NCBI GenBank assembly: GCA_030835845.1
Contig: JAUROD010000036.1
Location: forward strand, 1 to 64,000
Length of the DNA stretch: 64,000 nt
Origin: Flavobacteriaceae bacterium
GTDB lineage: Bacteria; Bacteroidota; Bacteroidia; Flavobacteriales; Flavobacteriaceae
Direction: 5' to 3'
Under the pieces are notes generated by a model, which made no database searches, had not been told where the DNA came from, and saw nothing but the letters and a program-made list of their open reading frames with translations. A program made the translations under genes and the position numbers. Shown in pieces: positions 10,375 to 19,012 of the stretch (within the stretch, counting starts at the first letter, position 1; each line of letters opens with the position of its first letter).

Positions 10375-12429
10375 ATGTCGCTTAAAGCGAAACGCTATAC
10401 AATAACCGCTGCCCTCCCCTACACAAATGGTCCCATCCATATAGGACATCTAGCCGGAGTTTATGTCCCTGCAGATATTTATGCACGATATTTACGTGCA
10501 CAAAACAAAGATGTAGCTTTTATATGTGGTAGTGATGAGCATGGTGCGGCAATTTCAATTCGTGCTAAAAAAGAAGGTGTTTCCCCAAAAACAATCATTG
10601 ACAAATACGATACAATGATTAGAGATTCTTTTAGTGAATTTGGAATTTCATTTGACAATTATTCTCGTACTTCGGCAGAAATTCATCATCAAACTGCATC
10701 AGAGATTTTCTGTCAAATGCATGCAGATGGAGAGTTTGTAGAGCAGGTCACCGAACAATTGTTTGATACAAAAGCGAACCAATATTTAGCTGATCGTTTC
10801 GTTATTGGAACCTGTCCAAAATGCAGCCATCCTGAGGCTTATGGTGATCAATGTGAACATTGTGGAAGCTCTCTAAATGCAACTGACTTGGTTAACCCTA
10901 AATCAACCTTATCTGGAAGTGTTCCTCAACTAAAAAAAACCAAACATTGGTTTTTACCCCTTGATAGATATGATGAATTTATTCGTGAATGGATCATAGA
11001 AGGACACCAAAAAGATTGGAAACCCAATGTATATGGTCAAGTTAAGTCATGGGTTGACGATGGTCTAAAACCAAGAGCCGTAACACGTGATTTGGATTGG
11101 GGAATTCCTGTTCCCGTTGAAGGTGCAGAAGGCAAGGTATTATACGTTTGGTTTGATGCTCCAATTGGTTATATCTCTTCCACAAAAGAATGGGCAAAAA
11201 AAAATGATAAAGATTGGGAGCCTTATTGGAAAGATAAAGACACCGAGTTAGTTCACTTTATAGGAAAAGATAATATTGTATTTCATTGCATAATTTTTCC
11301 AGCTATTCTTAAAGCAACAAAAACATACATTTTACCAGAAAATGTACCTGCAAACGAATTTTTAAATTTAGAAGGGAATAAAATATCCACCTCAAAAAAT
11401 TGGGCTGTTTGGCTGCATGAGTATTTAGAAGATTTTCCTGAAAAACAGGATGTTTTACGTTATGTTTTGACAGCAAATGCTCCAGAAACAAAAGATAATG
11501 ACTTTACTTGGAAAGATTTTCAAACGAGAAACAATAGTGAATTAGTGGCTATTTTTGGAAACTTTATCAATCGAGCTATTGTTCTAACCCACAAATATTA
11601 TGAGGGAATTGTACCAACTCCTGGGAAGCTTGAGAAAGAGGACGAAGAAGTACTTAATTCATTGAAGACGTTTCCTAAAAGCATTGGAGATTCGATAGAA
11701 AAATATCGATTTAGAGAAGCTAGTCAAGAAATGATGAACCTAGCGCGTCTAGGGAACAAATATCTAGCAGATCAAGAACCTTGGAAAAAAATTAAGGAAA
11801 ATCCAGATCGTGTTAAAACAATCATGCATGTTGCATTACAAATAGCAGCTGGATTGTCTTCAATTTGTGAACCTTTTTTACCACATAGTGCAGTTAAATT
11901 ACGCAAAATATTAAGTATTCATTCTCCCTTTGGTTGGGATACAATTGCTACAGGTCAATTGTTGATTCCTGGACATCAGATTGGAAAACAAGAATTGTTA
12001 TTTGCTAAAATTGAAGACGAGGAAATTACCAGTCAACTAGAAAAATTAAATCAATCAAAGCTTGATAACGCAAAAGAAATCAATGAAGTTATTCCTCAAA
12101 AACCTGAGATTTCGTATGACGTTTTTAGTCAACTTGATCTTCGTGTTGGTACTATTTTGTCTGCTGAAAAAGTAAAGAAAACGAAGAAATTACTAAAACT
12201 TCAGGTCGATATTGGAACCGAAACAAGTACTATCGTTTCTGGAATTGCAGAAACCTTCAGTCCTAATGAAGTGATAGGAAAAAAAGTTACCGTATTAATC
12301 AACTTGGCACCACGAAGTATTCGTGGAGTTGAAAGCCAAGGAATGTTATTGATGAGTGAAAATTCAGAGGGGAAAATGGTTTTTATAAGTCCTGATAAAG
12401 GAAGTGAAAATGGTCTTTTAATTAGCTAA
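10375..12429 (+). CDS. metG: Methionyl-tRNA synthetase
   Basis: 684 aa; ALPYTNGPIHIGHLAG, zinc knuckle CPKCSHPEAYGDQCEHCG, KISTSKN (KMSKS-like), C-terminal tRNA-binding domain. Confidence 0.97.
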   Translation: MSLKAKRYTITAALPYTNGPIHIGHLAGVYVPADIYARYLRAQNKDVAFICGSDEHGAAISIRAKKEGVSPKTIIDKYDTMIRDSFSEFGISFDNYSRTSAEIHHQTASEIFCQMHADGEFVEQVTEQLFDTKANQYLADRFVIGTCPKCSHPEAYGDQCEHCGSSLNATDLVNPKSTLSGSVPQLKKTKHWFLPLDRYDEFIREWIIEGHQKDWKPNVYGQVKSWVDDGLKPRAVTRDLDWGIPVPVEGAEGKVLYVWFDAPIGYISSTKEWAKKNDKDWEPYWKDKDTELVHFIGKDNIVFHCIIFPAILKATKTYILPENVPANEFLNLEGNKISTSKNWAVWLHEYLEDFPEKQDVLRYVLTANAPETKDNDFTWKDFQTRNNSELVAIFGNFINRAIVLTHKYYEGIVPTPGKLEKEDEEVLNSLKTFPKSIGDSIEKYRFREASQEMMNLARLGNKYLADQEPWKKIKENPDRVKTIMHVALQIAAGLSSICEPFLPHSAVKLRKILSIHSPFGWDTIATGQLLIPGHQIGKQELLFAKIEDEEITSQLEKLNQSKLDNAKEINEVIPQKPEISYDVFSQLDLRVGTILSAEKVKKTKKLLKLQVDIGTETSTIVSGIAETFSPNEVIGKKVTVLINLAPRSIRGVESQGMLLMSENSEGKMVFISPDKGSENGLLIS

Positions 12430-13331
12430 TGCTTTTTATTGCACATCACTCCATATACCAACTTCCACTTCCAGCAGGTCATCGATTTCCAATGGAAAAA
12501 TACGACCTCTTGCCTAAACAACTTTTGCATGAGGGTACCGCTGAAAAGCAAGATTTTAAATCACCAGACAAAATAAATCGAAGTGTCATTGAACGTATTC
12601 ATAGCCCTGATTATGTTGAGCGTCTTTTAGGTCTAGAACTGGACAGAAAAGAAGTTAGAAAAATTGGCTTTCCTTTAAGCGAACAACTCATTGAACGAGA
12701 AATTATTATTGCTAGCGGAACCATCGAAGGAGCAGATCATGCGTTAAAACATGGAATTGCAATGAATATAGCCGGAGGGACTCACCACGCTTTTTCAAAT
12801 CATGGAGAAGCATTTTGTTTGCTTAATGATCAGGCAATTGCAGCACAATATTTAATTGACCAACATCTTGCTAAAAAAATTTTGATTTTGGATTTAGATG
12901 TTCATCAAGGTAATGGTACAGCTGAAATTTTTAAATCAAATGAATCTGTTTTTACATGTTCATTTCATGGAGAAAAAAACTATCCATTTCATAAAGAAGA
13001 AAGTGACTTAGATGTCCCTTTTCCAGATCATTGTAGTGACCAAATGTATCTTTCAAAATTAACTGAAATTTTACCCTCTTTAATTCAAAATGTAAAGCCT
13101 GATTTTATTTTTTATCTGTGTGGTGTTGATGTGGTTTCAACAGATAAATTAGGTCGGTTAGGAATGAGTATTGAGGGATGTAAACGCAGAGATGAAATTG
13201 TTTTAAAAACTTGTTTTGAGAATCAAATACCCGTCCAGTGTAGCATGGGAGGTGGTTATTCAAAAGACATTAAAATTATTCTAGAAGCTCATGCGAATAC
13301 GTTCCGTATAGCCAATTCACTCTATAATTGA
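12429..13331 (+). CDS. Histone deacetylase-family (acetoin utilisation-like) hydrolase
   Basis: 300 aa; NIAGGTHHAF, ILDLDVHQGNGTAEIF, CGVDVVSTDKLGRL, SMGGGY metal-site motifs. Confidence 0.92.
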   Translation: MLFIAHHSIYQLPLPAGHRFPMEKYDLLPKQLLHEGTAEKQDFKSPDKINRSVIERIHSPDYVERLLGLELDRKEVRKIGFPLSEQLIEREIIIASGTIEGADHALKHGIAMNIAGGTHHAFSNHGEAFCLLNDQAIAAQYLIDQHLAKKILILDLDVHQGNGTAEIFKSNESVFTCSFHGEKNYPFHKEESDLDVPFPDHCSDQMYLSKLTEILPSLIQNVKPDFIFYLCGVDVVSTDKLGRLGMSIEGCKRRDEIVLKTCFENQIPVQCSMGGGYSKDIKIILEAHANTFRIANSLYN

Positions 13332-13792
13332 TGCCAAGTTGAGCCACGAAGATTTGCAGCTGCAATAACAATATCCTTTCTACTTACTTGACCAACTAAA
13401 TTTCCATTCTCGAGTACAGGGAAACGGCGTCGACCTGTTTTATTGAACATGGAAGCTGCATCAAAAAGACTCATGTTTGAGGGTAGTGTTTCAACTTCTT
13501 TGGTCATAAAATAGCCCACAGATTTGTCCAAAATAGGCATGTTAAAATATCGACTATCTGAGATTTCCTTCATACAATCTCCTTCAGATATAATCCCCAC
13601 CAAAGCACCCTGTTTATCTACTACAGGTCCTCCTGAAATTCGGTGTTTAATAAGCATTTTCATCACATCATGAATGGATAAATCTTCTGTAAATACAACG
13701 ATTTGTTTAGTCATAATATCTCGTACGAGAAGATTAATAGGTTTCTTTTTACTGATCGTGGCACGTGGCCCTTGAAAACTTTTAACTGCCAT
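13322..13792 (-). CDS. Tandem CBS-domain protein
   Basis: 156 aa; VRDIMTKQIVVF... and VGYFMTKEVETLPSNMSLFDAASMFNKTGRRRFPVLE. Confidence 0.88.
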   Translation of the reverse strand: MAVKSFQGPRATISKKKPINLLVRDIMTKQIVVFTEDLSIHDVMKMLIKHRISGGPVVDKQGALVGIISEGDCMKEISDSRYFNMPILDKSVGYFMTKEVETLPSNMSLFDAASMFNKTGRRRFPVLENGNLVGQVSRKDIVIAAANLRGSTWHQL

Positions 13793-13879
13793 AATTTCTT
13801 GATTTGTTGAATTCCTAAGTTAAGCAATTATTTTATAATATGTTGTTTTCCACAGAGATCGCTACCTTTACGGTGCAAA

Positions 13880-14689
13880 ATGAAGATAGAAAAAGACATA
13901 CATATTGGTATTTTAGGTTGTGGTTGGCTAGGCTTAGAGTTAGGTAAATCCTTAGTAGAAAAAGGATATAATGTAAGCGGAACTACAACTCATACAGACA
14001 GACTGAAAACTATTGAAGGTAATGGAATCAAACCCTTTTTAGTTCAATGTGATGAAAATCAGATCAGCCCAACTGAGTTTTTTGATCCACTAGATTTTCT
14101 TTTCATTTCTCTTCCTCCTGGAGTGCGTAAAAATCCTGAAAATCGTTTTGATCAAACAATAGAAACATTAATCCATCGTATCAAGCATACGGATATAAAA
14201 AAAATTATTTTCATCAGTAGCACATCTGTCTATGGTAATTTAGAGGGTGAAATAAATGAAAAATCACCTCTAAAACCCACAACTAAAAGCGGTGAGCAAC
14301 TTCTAATTGCCGAGAATTTGATATTAAATAGTGACATTGAACAGGTTGCAATTGTTCGATTTGGCGGACTGATTGGTCCGAACAGGCACCCGATTTTTTC
14401 AATTGCAAAACAAGGTATTTTAAAACAACCTGATGGATATATTAATCTAATTCATCTTCAAGATTGTATTGGTATTTTAAATTTATTACTTCATTCATCT
14501 AAAAAGAGAGAACTAATAAATGGAGTAACTCCCTATCATCCTACTCGTAAAAAATATTATTTTGCAATGGCCGAAATAGCAAATCTCACTCCTCCTAAAA
14601 TTGTCAAAACCCCTGGAAACAATAGAAAAATTAAATCTATTAACTTAACTTATACTTTCATGGTGGAAAACTTGTTAACATTAAGCTAA
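13880..14689 (+). CDS. NAD(P)-dependent epimerase/dehydratase-like protein (YeeZ-like)
   Basis: 269 aa; GILGCGWLGLELGKSL Rossmann motif, FISSTSVYG. Confidence 0.8.
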   Translation: MKIEKDIHIGILGCGWLGLELGKSLVEKGYNVSGTTTHTDRLKTIEGNGIKPFLVQCDENQISPTEFFDPLDFLFISLPPGVRKNPENRFDQTIETLIHRIKHTDIKKIIFISSTSVYGNLEGEINEKSPLKPTTKSGEQLLIAENLILNSDIEQVAIVRFGGLIGPNRHPIFSIAKQGILKQPDGYINLIHLQDCIGILNLLLHSSKKRELINGVTPYHPTRKKYYFAMAEIANLTPPKIVKTPGNNRKIKSINLTYTFMVENLLTLS

Positions 14690-14749
14690 TAAGGAAAATT
14701 AAATTTGAGTCTGATTGTTGTAAATTTCATTTAGATAAAAAATATTGTT

Positions 14750-15214
14750 TTGTCAAAAATTAGAGAAATACAATTTGTTTTAGAGCGGTTACTTAATCAG
14801 TCGCAGCAGGATAAGTTATTATACCTCAACACTGCTGACAGGCAAGACCTCCCTCTATTTAAGCGCTTTTTCAACCAAGAAGCTTTGATTAGAAACAGCT
14901 TGTTTCACGCCATAAGTACGATACTTAGTACACGTGATATCGCTATTGAAGATGTTTTGCTAAACCGTCCAAATATGGCTCAATTTATGCGGTCGGACAC
15001 AACACGTGAAAAAAAGAATTCATTTATTAAATGTCTAGAACAAGATTATTTACTTCTAGAATCTTTAGAAAAACTATCCCGTTTTGATCTTGATGAGAAA
15101 AGCAGGCAAATATGTGATAAATACCTCTCAAAAATTAGGCATTCTATTCAAGAAAATGAATTGTATTGTATTGAAATATCAGCTGAAGAACATAGTTCTC
15201 ACGAATTAATTTAG
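14750..15214 (+). CDS. Hypothetical alpha-helical protein, possibly ferritin-like
   Basis: 154-aa ORF (TTG start), amphipathic helical pattern; no clear family motif. Confidence 0.55.
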   Translation: MSKIREIQFVLERLLNQSQQDKLLYLNTADRQDLPLFKRFFNQEALIRNSLFHAISTILSTRDIAIEDVLLNRPNMAQFMRSDTTREKKNSFIKCLEQDYLLLESLEKLSRFDLDEKSRQICDKYLSKIRHSIQENELYCIEISAEEHSSHELI

Positions 15215-15712
15215 GTCAATTGAATCGCTCGAAATTTCCTCCATTGTAATCCCATCTATTCGTTTTAGATAGGCAGAATATGCGATGTACAATTCGCGTA
15301 AACTTTGATTGAGTTCAAGCTGCATTTTTTCCTCACTGTGAAATCTTGCTTTTATCAATTGAGTCTTAACCACCTTTAATCTACCTTTAACCTCTGGTAC
15401 ATCATAAGGTAAGGGTAACTTCTCTTTCAACAATTGATTACAATTGATTAAGGCGTCATTCAAAAAAGGCTCTAGACCTTCTTGGTTAAGTTTTGATAAA
15501 TCTTCAATTGTAGTTCTGAATTTTGAAAATGACTCATTGTTTAACATCGATGAATCCATAATATCCTCTGACTGGAGAGTATATATGTCAATCGTTTCCT
15601 TTTCGATTTCAACCGTTGGCTCTTCTACAAGCTGTTTTTGCTCTGGCTTAGTTGGTGTTGTGTTACATCCAATCAATATGAAAACTAAAAAGATCGAGTA
15701 TTTAAAGTGCAT
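15206..15712 (-). CDS. Uncharacterised lipoprotein, last gene of the crt operon
   Basis: 168 aa; signal peptide with lipobox (FLVFILIGCNTT); its start overlaps the cruF-like 3' end by 11 nt. Confidence 0.7.
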   Translation of the reverse strand: MHFKYSIFLVFILIGCNTTPTKPEQKQLVEEPTVEIEKETIDIYTLQSEDIMDSSMLNNESFSKFRTTIEDLSKLNQEGLEPFLNDALINCNQLLKEKLPLPYDVPEVKGRLKVVKTQLIKARFHSEEKMQLELNQSLRELYIAYSAYLKRIDGITMEEISSDSIDLN

Positions 15713-16382
15713 TTTGAAGGGTATTAAGTTGAAGTAAAAGAATCATAAAAAATAATAATTGAAGAAAAAAGAGGTGATGGGTATAGGACTCTTTTAGCTC
15801 AATTTTAAGCGATTGATATAAAATATTGAGGGGTAAAGCAACTAAAAACCATCCAATAAAATTTTGTAATGGAGGTTTTCCTCCTTCAAATTCCCAAAAG
15901 TCTAAAACTGGTGCAATGGGCTCAATAACAAAATCTAAAAGAAGCATGAGTGCTACACCCAATAGTATTCTGATGAAATAGTTATTTACCATGCTTCTTG
16001 CAATAGCAGCGCAACAAATAGTCAAAATAGACCAGTTAATCCCAATCAAAATAGGAACCTCTTTAAACTTTACTCCCAACGCATCTCCGTATGAATAGTT
16101 CCCAAAAATAAGACCATAATGCACACCTAATCCCTCCGCTATCATCCCTACAAAAAAGGCAACAAGTGCAACGAGATAAACCTTTTTATTTTCTCTACTT
16201 GTCCATAGAAGAAGAACAAATGAAAGTGTTAAATTTAGTGGTGTTGCACCGACAAACCATTGAGAGTTTCCATATAAAATACCTACAATACCACTGACAT
16301 GAAAAAGCCAAATTAATGCAATTGCAATGGTATTTGATGTAATTTTTTCTTTAATTTCCATAGGACTAAGGCACCTGTTCAC
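15702..16382 (-). CDS. cruF: Carotenoid biosynthesis membrane protein, CruF-like (carotenoid 1-/1'-hydratase type)
   Basis: 226 aa polytopic protein, EGLGVHYGLIFGNYSYGDALGVKFKEVPILIGINW...LDFVIEPIAPVLDFWEF; overlaps the crtD-like gene by 17 nt. Confidence 0.82.
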   Translation of the reverse strand: MNRCLSPMEIKEKITSNTIAIALIWLFHVSGIVGILYGNSQWFVGATPLNLTLSFVLLLWTSRENKKVYLVALVAFFVGMIAEGLGVHYGLIFGNYSYGDALGVKFKEVPILIGINWSILTICCAAIARSMVNNYFIRILLGVALMLLLDFVIEPIAPVLDFWEFEGGKPPLQNFIGWFLVALPLNILYQSLKIELKESYTHHLFFLQLLFFMILLLQLNTLQNAL

Positions 16383-17826
16383 TTACAATTTTAGCGGACA
16401 ACAAACATAGTGGTATCCCTCCACCAGGATGAACGCTTCCACCACAAAAATAGAGATTTTTGATTTTGCGTGAGAAATTTGGATGTCTCCAAAAAGCTGC
16501 CATTCTATTATTACTTGAAGAACCGTACAATGCTCCTAAATGAGACTCTGTTTTTGCTTGAATTAATGGGGGTGTAAGAATCTCTTCAACTTCGATTAAG
16601 TCCTCGAAAGACTCACTCAATACGTTCTCTATTTTTGCAATAACTACCTTACGTAGTTGAGTGACAAATTGATCCCAATCTTGTCCGTAGTCTGCAGCTG
16701 TATTAATCATTACAAACCAATTCTCACAACCCGTTGGCGCATCCCCAGGGACGTCTTTTGATGTAATATTAATATATACCGTTGGATCCTCATACAAACC
16801 ACGAGATTTGAAAATAGCTTCAAATTCTTTTCTATAATCAGCTGAAAAAATAATGTTGTGAAGATTTAATTGAGGAAAGCTTTTTTTGATTCCCCAATAA
16901 AAAATTACTGCTGAACTTGATCGCTCTTGGTGGAGTGTTTTTTTTGGAAATTGTTGTTTTGGCAATAGTTTCTTGTAAGTTGGAAAAATATCCATGTTGG
17001 ACACAATTATATCTGCTGGAAGGTGATCTTTTCCTATTCGAACATGAGTTGCTTTCTTGTTTTCAACTAGGATTTCATCCACTTTAGTGTTAAAATAAAA
17101 CTGGACTCCTTGACGTTTTGCCAGTCTATAAAGAGATTGACTAATTTGCTCCATCCCACCCTCTGGAACAAAAGTTCCGTAAAATGATTCTAAATGTTGA
17201 ACCAAAGTCATTATCCCAGGAGTTTGAAAAGGAGAAGATCCATTGTAAGTGGCATAGCGATTATAAAGTTGAATTAAATAGGGGTTTTTTAATTGTTGTT
17301 TATTTACATCGTCTAATGATTTATTTAACTCAAAAAGAGAAAGATTAGCGATTGCTTTAAGGGTGTCTTTTTGGAGAAATGTAGCGACTCTATGTAATGA
17401 TTTCTCGAGAAAAAGAGAAACCGTTAAATCATATTTCTTTTTTGCTTTATTAAGGTAATTATCAAGTTGTTCAGCAGGAACATTTAGCTTTTTTTCTATT
17501 TCTTGAAGAAACTTTTTTTTATCTGCATGTGCGGTAATTCGCATTCCGTCTATCCAAAAATATTCACATGCAATTTCTTTTCGTTTGTACGAGAAAAAGT
17601 CCCTTGGATTTTCACCAAAAAGTTGAAAAAGTTCATCCACAAAATGAGGCATAGTAAACAAAGAAGGTCCCGCATCAAAACGATATTTACCAATCTGAAA
17701 AGCACTGAGTTTCCCTCCTGGATAACTATTAGACTCATATACATCAACCTGATATCCTTTGTGTTTTAATCGGATAGCGGCTGAAATTCCAGCGATACCT
17801 GACCCTATAACGATAGCTTTCTTCAT
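16366..17826 (-). CDS. crtD: CrtI-family carotenoid desaturase, CrtD-like
   Basis: 486 aa; VIGSGIAGISAAIRLKHKGYQVDVYESNSYPGGKLS FAD motif and C-terminal CGGSVHPGGGIPLCLLSAKI; CrtD assignment by neighbours. Confidence 0.82.
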   Translation of the reverse strand: MKKAIVIGSGIAGISAAIRLKHKGYQVDVYESNSYPGGKLSAFQIGKYRFDAGPSLFTMPHFVDELFQLFGENPRDFFSYKRKEIACEYFWIDGMRITAHADKKKFLQEIEKKLNVPAEQLDNYLNKAKKKYDLTVSLFLEKSLHRVATFLQKDTLKAIANLSLFELNKSLDDVNKQQLKNPYLIQLYNRYATYNGSSPFQTPGIMTLVQHLESFYGTFVPEGGMEQISQSLYRLAKRQGVQFYFNTKVDEILVENKKATHVRIGKDHLPADIIVSNMDIFPTYKKLLPKQQFPKKTLHQERSSSAVIFYWGIKKSFPQLNLHNIIFSADYRKEFEAIFKSRGLYEDPTVYINITSKDVPGDAPTGCENWFVMINTAADYGQDWDQFVTQLRKVVIAKIENVLSESFEDLIEVEEILTPPLIQAKTESHLGALYGSSSNNRMAAFWRHPNFSRKIKNLYFCGGSVHPGGGIPLCLLSAKIVSEQVP

Positions 17827-17829
17827 GCC

Positions 17830-18507
17830 TTAAAATTCAGTATCTAATTGGACTATAAAGCGAGAAAAAAGATCTTCTTTATACCATTTTTGTTGATGTG
17901 TTTTTTTTACAATATCAGCGTGAGCATGAGACTTATACGCAAACGTATAGACATCCTCAATCGAATCCCAAATACTTACAGTTGCTTGTTGAATAAAAGG
18001 CCATTCTCCGATACCTTTAAAAAACCGAACCCCTTTTGCGTTTTCGATTGCCTTACTCGCTTGTGGAACTGATTTCCAGAATTGAAATAAACGATTCCAA
18101 TTAAGGGTGGCTCGTGTGATGACTGCAATTTTATGCTGGATATCGTACTCAGGTTGAATTGGTTTAAACGGATTTATTCCGCTCCACTTACCATGGCTAT
18201 GTATATTGCTGAGTCTAATTTCTCGTATGCTTGAAGTTCGTTTTTTATACTCGTTAACAAAGGATGAAGATAAAAATTCGATTGCATACTCCTCGGACTC
18301 CCAAACACCAAGAAAAACATAGGTAGAAAAATCAGGTCGTAAACTAAATCCCTGACCTCCTCCAGTTCCAAGCATTTTGAAAAAAGATAATCCCTCAATT
18401 GATTGCAATTGATTGAAAGAAATACCCATTTGTTTGAATGCCCACCAACGGTTGTTTGGGATATTAAAGAAGAGAAGTTGTGTAATCTGAGATTGAGTTG
18501 GCTTCAT
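17830..18507 (-). CDS. crtA: CrtA-like spheroidene monooxygenase family protein (possible carotenoid 2-hydroxylase)
   Basis: From internal ATG (MKPTQSQITQLLFFNIPNNRWWAF): GTGGGQGFSLRPDFSTYVFLGVW, ITRATLNWNRLFQFWKSVPQASKAIENAKGVRFFKGIGEWPFIQQATVSIWDS, AHADIVKKTHQQKWYKEDLFSRF. Confidence 0.82.
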   Translation of the reverse strand: MKPTQSQITQLLFFNIPNNRWWAFKQMGISFNQLQSIEGLSFFKMLGTGGGQGFSLRPDFSTYVFLGVWESEEYAIEFLSSSFVNEYKKRTSSIREIRLSNIHSHGKWSGINPFKPIQPEYDIQHKIAVITRATLNWNRLFQFWKSVPQASKAIENAKGVRFFKGIGEWPFIQQATVSIWDSIEDVYTFAYKSHAHADIVKKTHQQKWYKEDLFSRFIVQLDTEF

Positions 18508-18524
18508 TCCTCTAAGGTAGTGAG

Positions 18525-18595
18525 TAAAAAAGAAAAAAAACGCCTCTGTTGATAGGATTTTAGAATTTGACTTTGGAAGTAATAACAGAGGCGTT
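18525..18595 (-). promoter_or_regulatory. Terminator-like hairpin in the crtA 5' leader (candidate attenuator or sRNA terminator)
   Basis: Minus strand AACGCCTCTGTT-(33 nt)-AACAGAGGCGTT followed by T8-C-T6, upstream of the crtA ATG; perfect 12-bp arms. Confidence 0.6.
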
Positions 18596-18800
18596 AGAAA
18601 CCAAATTGAATTAAACTGTTTAAATATAGTCAATAAAAGTTATACAAAACAAGGGAAAAATGAAAAAAAATAACATTTCTTTAAATAAAAGTGCAAAAAA
18701 ATAGTAATAGTAATGTTGTAAAAGGTAAAAAAATAGACTGTTTTTATGTGCTAGATAAACAAGATTTCATTAATTTTAGTTCAAACTAAATCCAACTACA

Positions 18801-18887
18801 ATGACATCCTCTTTTGTTGCAAACACAGTAATTATTACCACAATACTTGTAATTATTTTTATTGCTAGAGACATAATGAAAAAATAA
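18801..18887 (+). CDS. Putative 28-aa single-transmembrane small protein
   Basis: ATG..TAA reading MTSSFVANTVIITTILVIIFIARDIMKK; hydrophobic core plus positive C-terminus in the crtA-crtI intergenic region; no homology test possible. Confidence 0.4.
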   Translation: MTSSFVANTVIITTILVIIFIARDIMKK

Positions 18888-18997
18888 AAATAATGTAATG
18901 TCCCTTTACACTTTCCGAAATAATTCAATCTAGGTGTTTGGGTTTTTTTATATCTAAAACTAAAAACACTTCGTCCGCTGTTCTCATTATTTCGGAT

Positions 18998-19005
18998 TAT
19001 CTTTG
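18998..19005 (+). promoter_or_regulatory. -7 element TATCTTTG immediately upstream of crtI
   Basis: Matches TAnnTTTG, only 7 nt before the ATG at 19013; -33 element weak. Confidence 0.4.
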
Positions 19006-19012
19006 TTATGCT

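Noticed and set aside
15444-15737. Plus-strand 97-aa ORF opposite the lipoprotein gene
   Set aside because: The lipoprotein on the minus strand has a signal peptide, lipobox and operon coupling; the plus ORF has none of these.
18508-18633. N-terminal extension of the crtA ORF (MTIFKQFNSIWFLTPLLLL...EAFFFFFTHYLRG) in the supplied track
   Set aside because: It starts at TTG and reads through the hairpin and its T-tract (FFFFF); family similarity begins only after MKPTQSQITQLLFFNIPNNRWWAF, so this is an untranslated leader.
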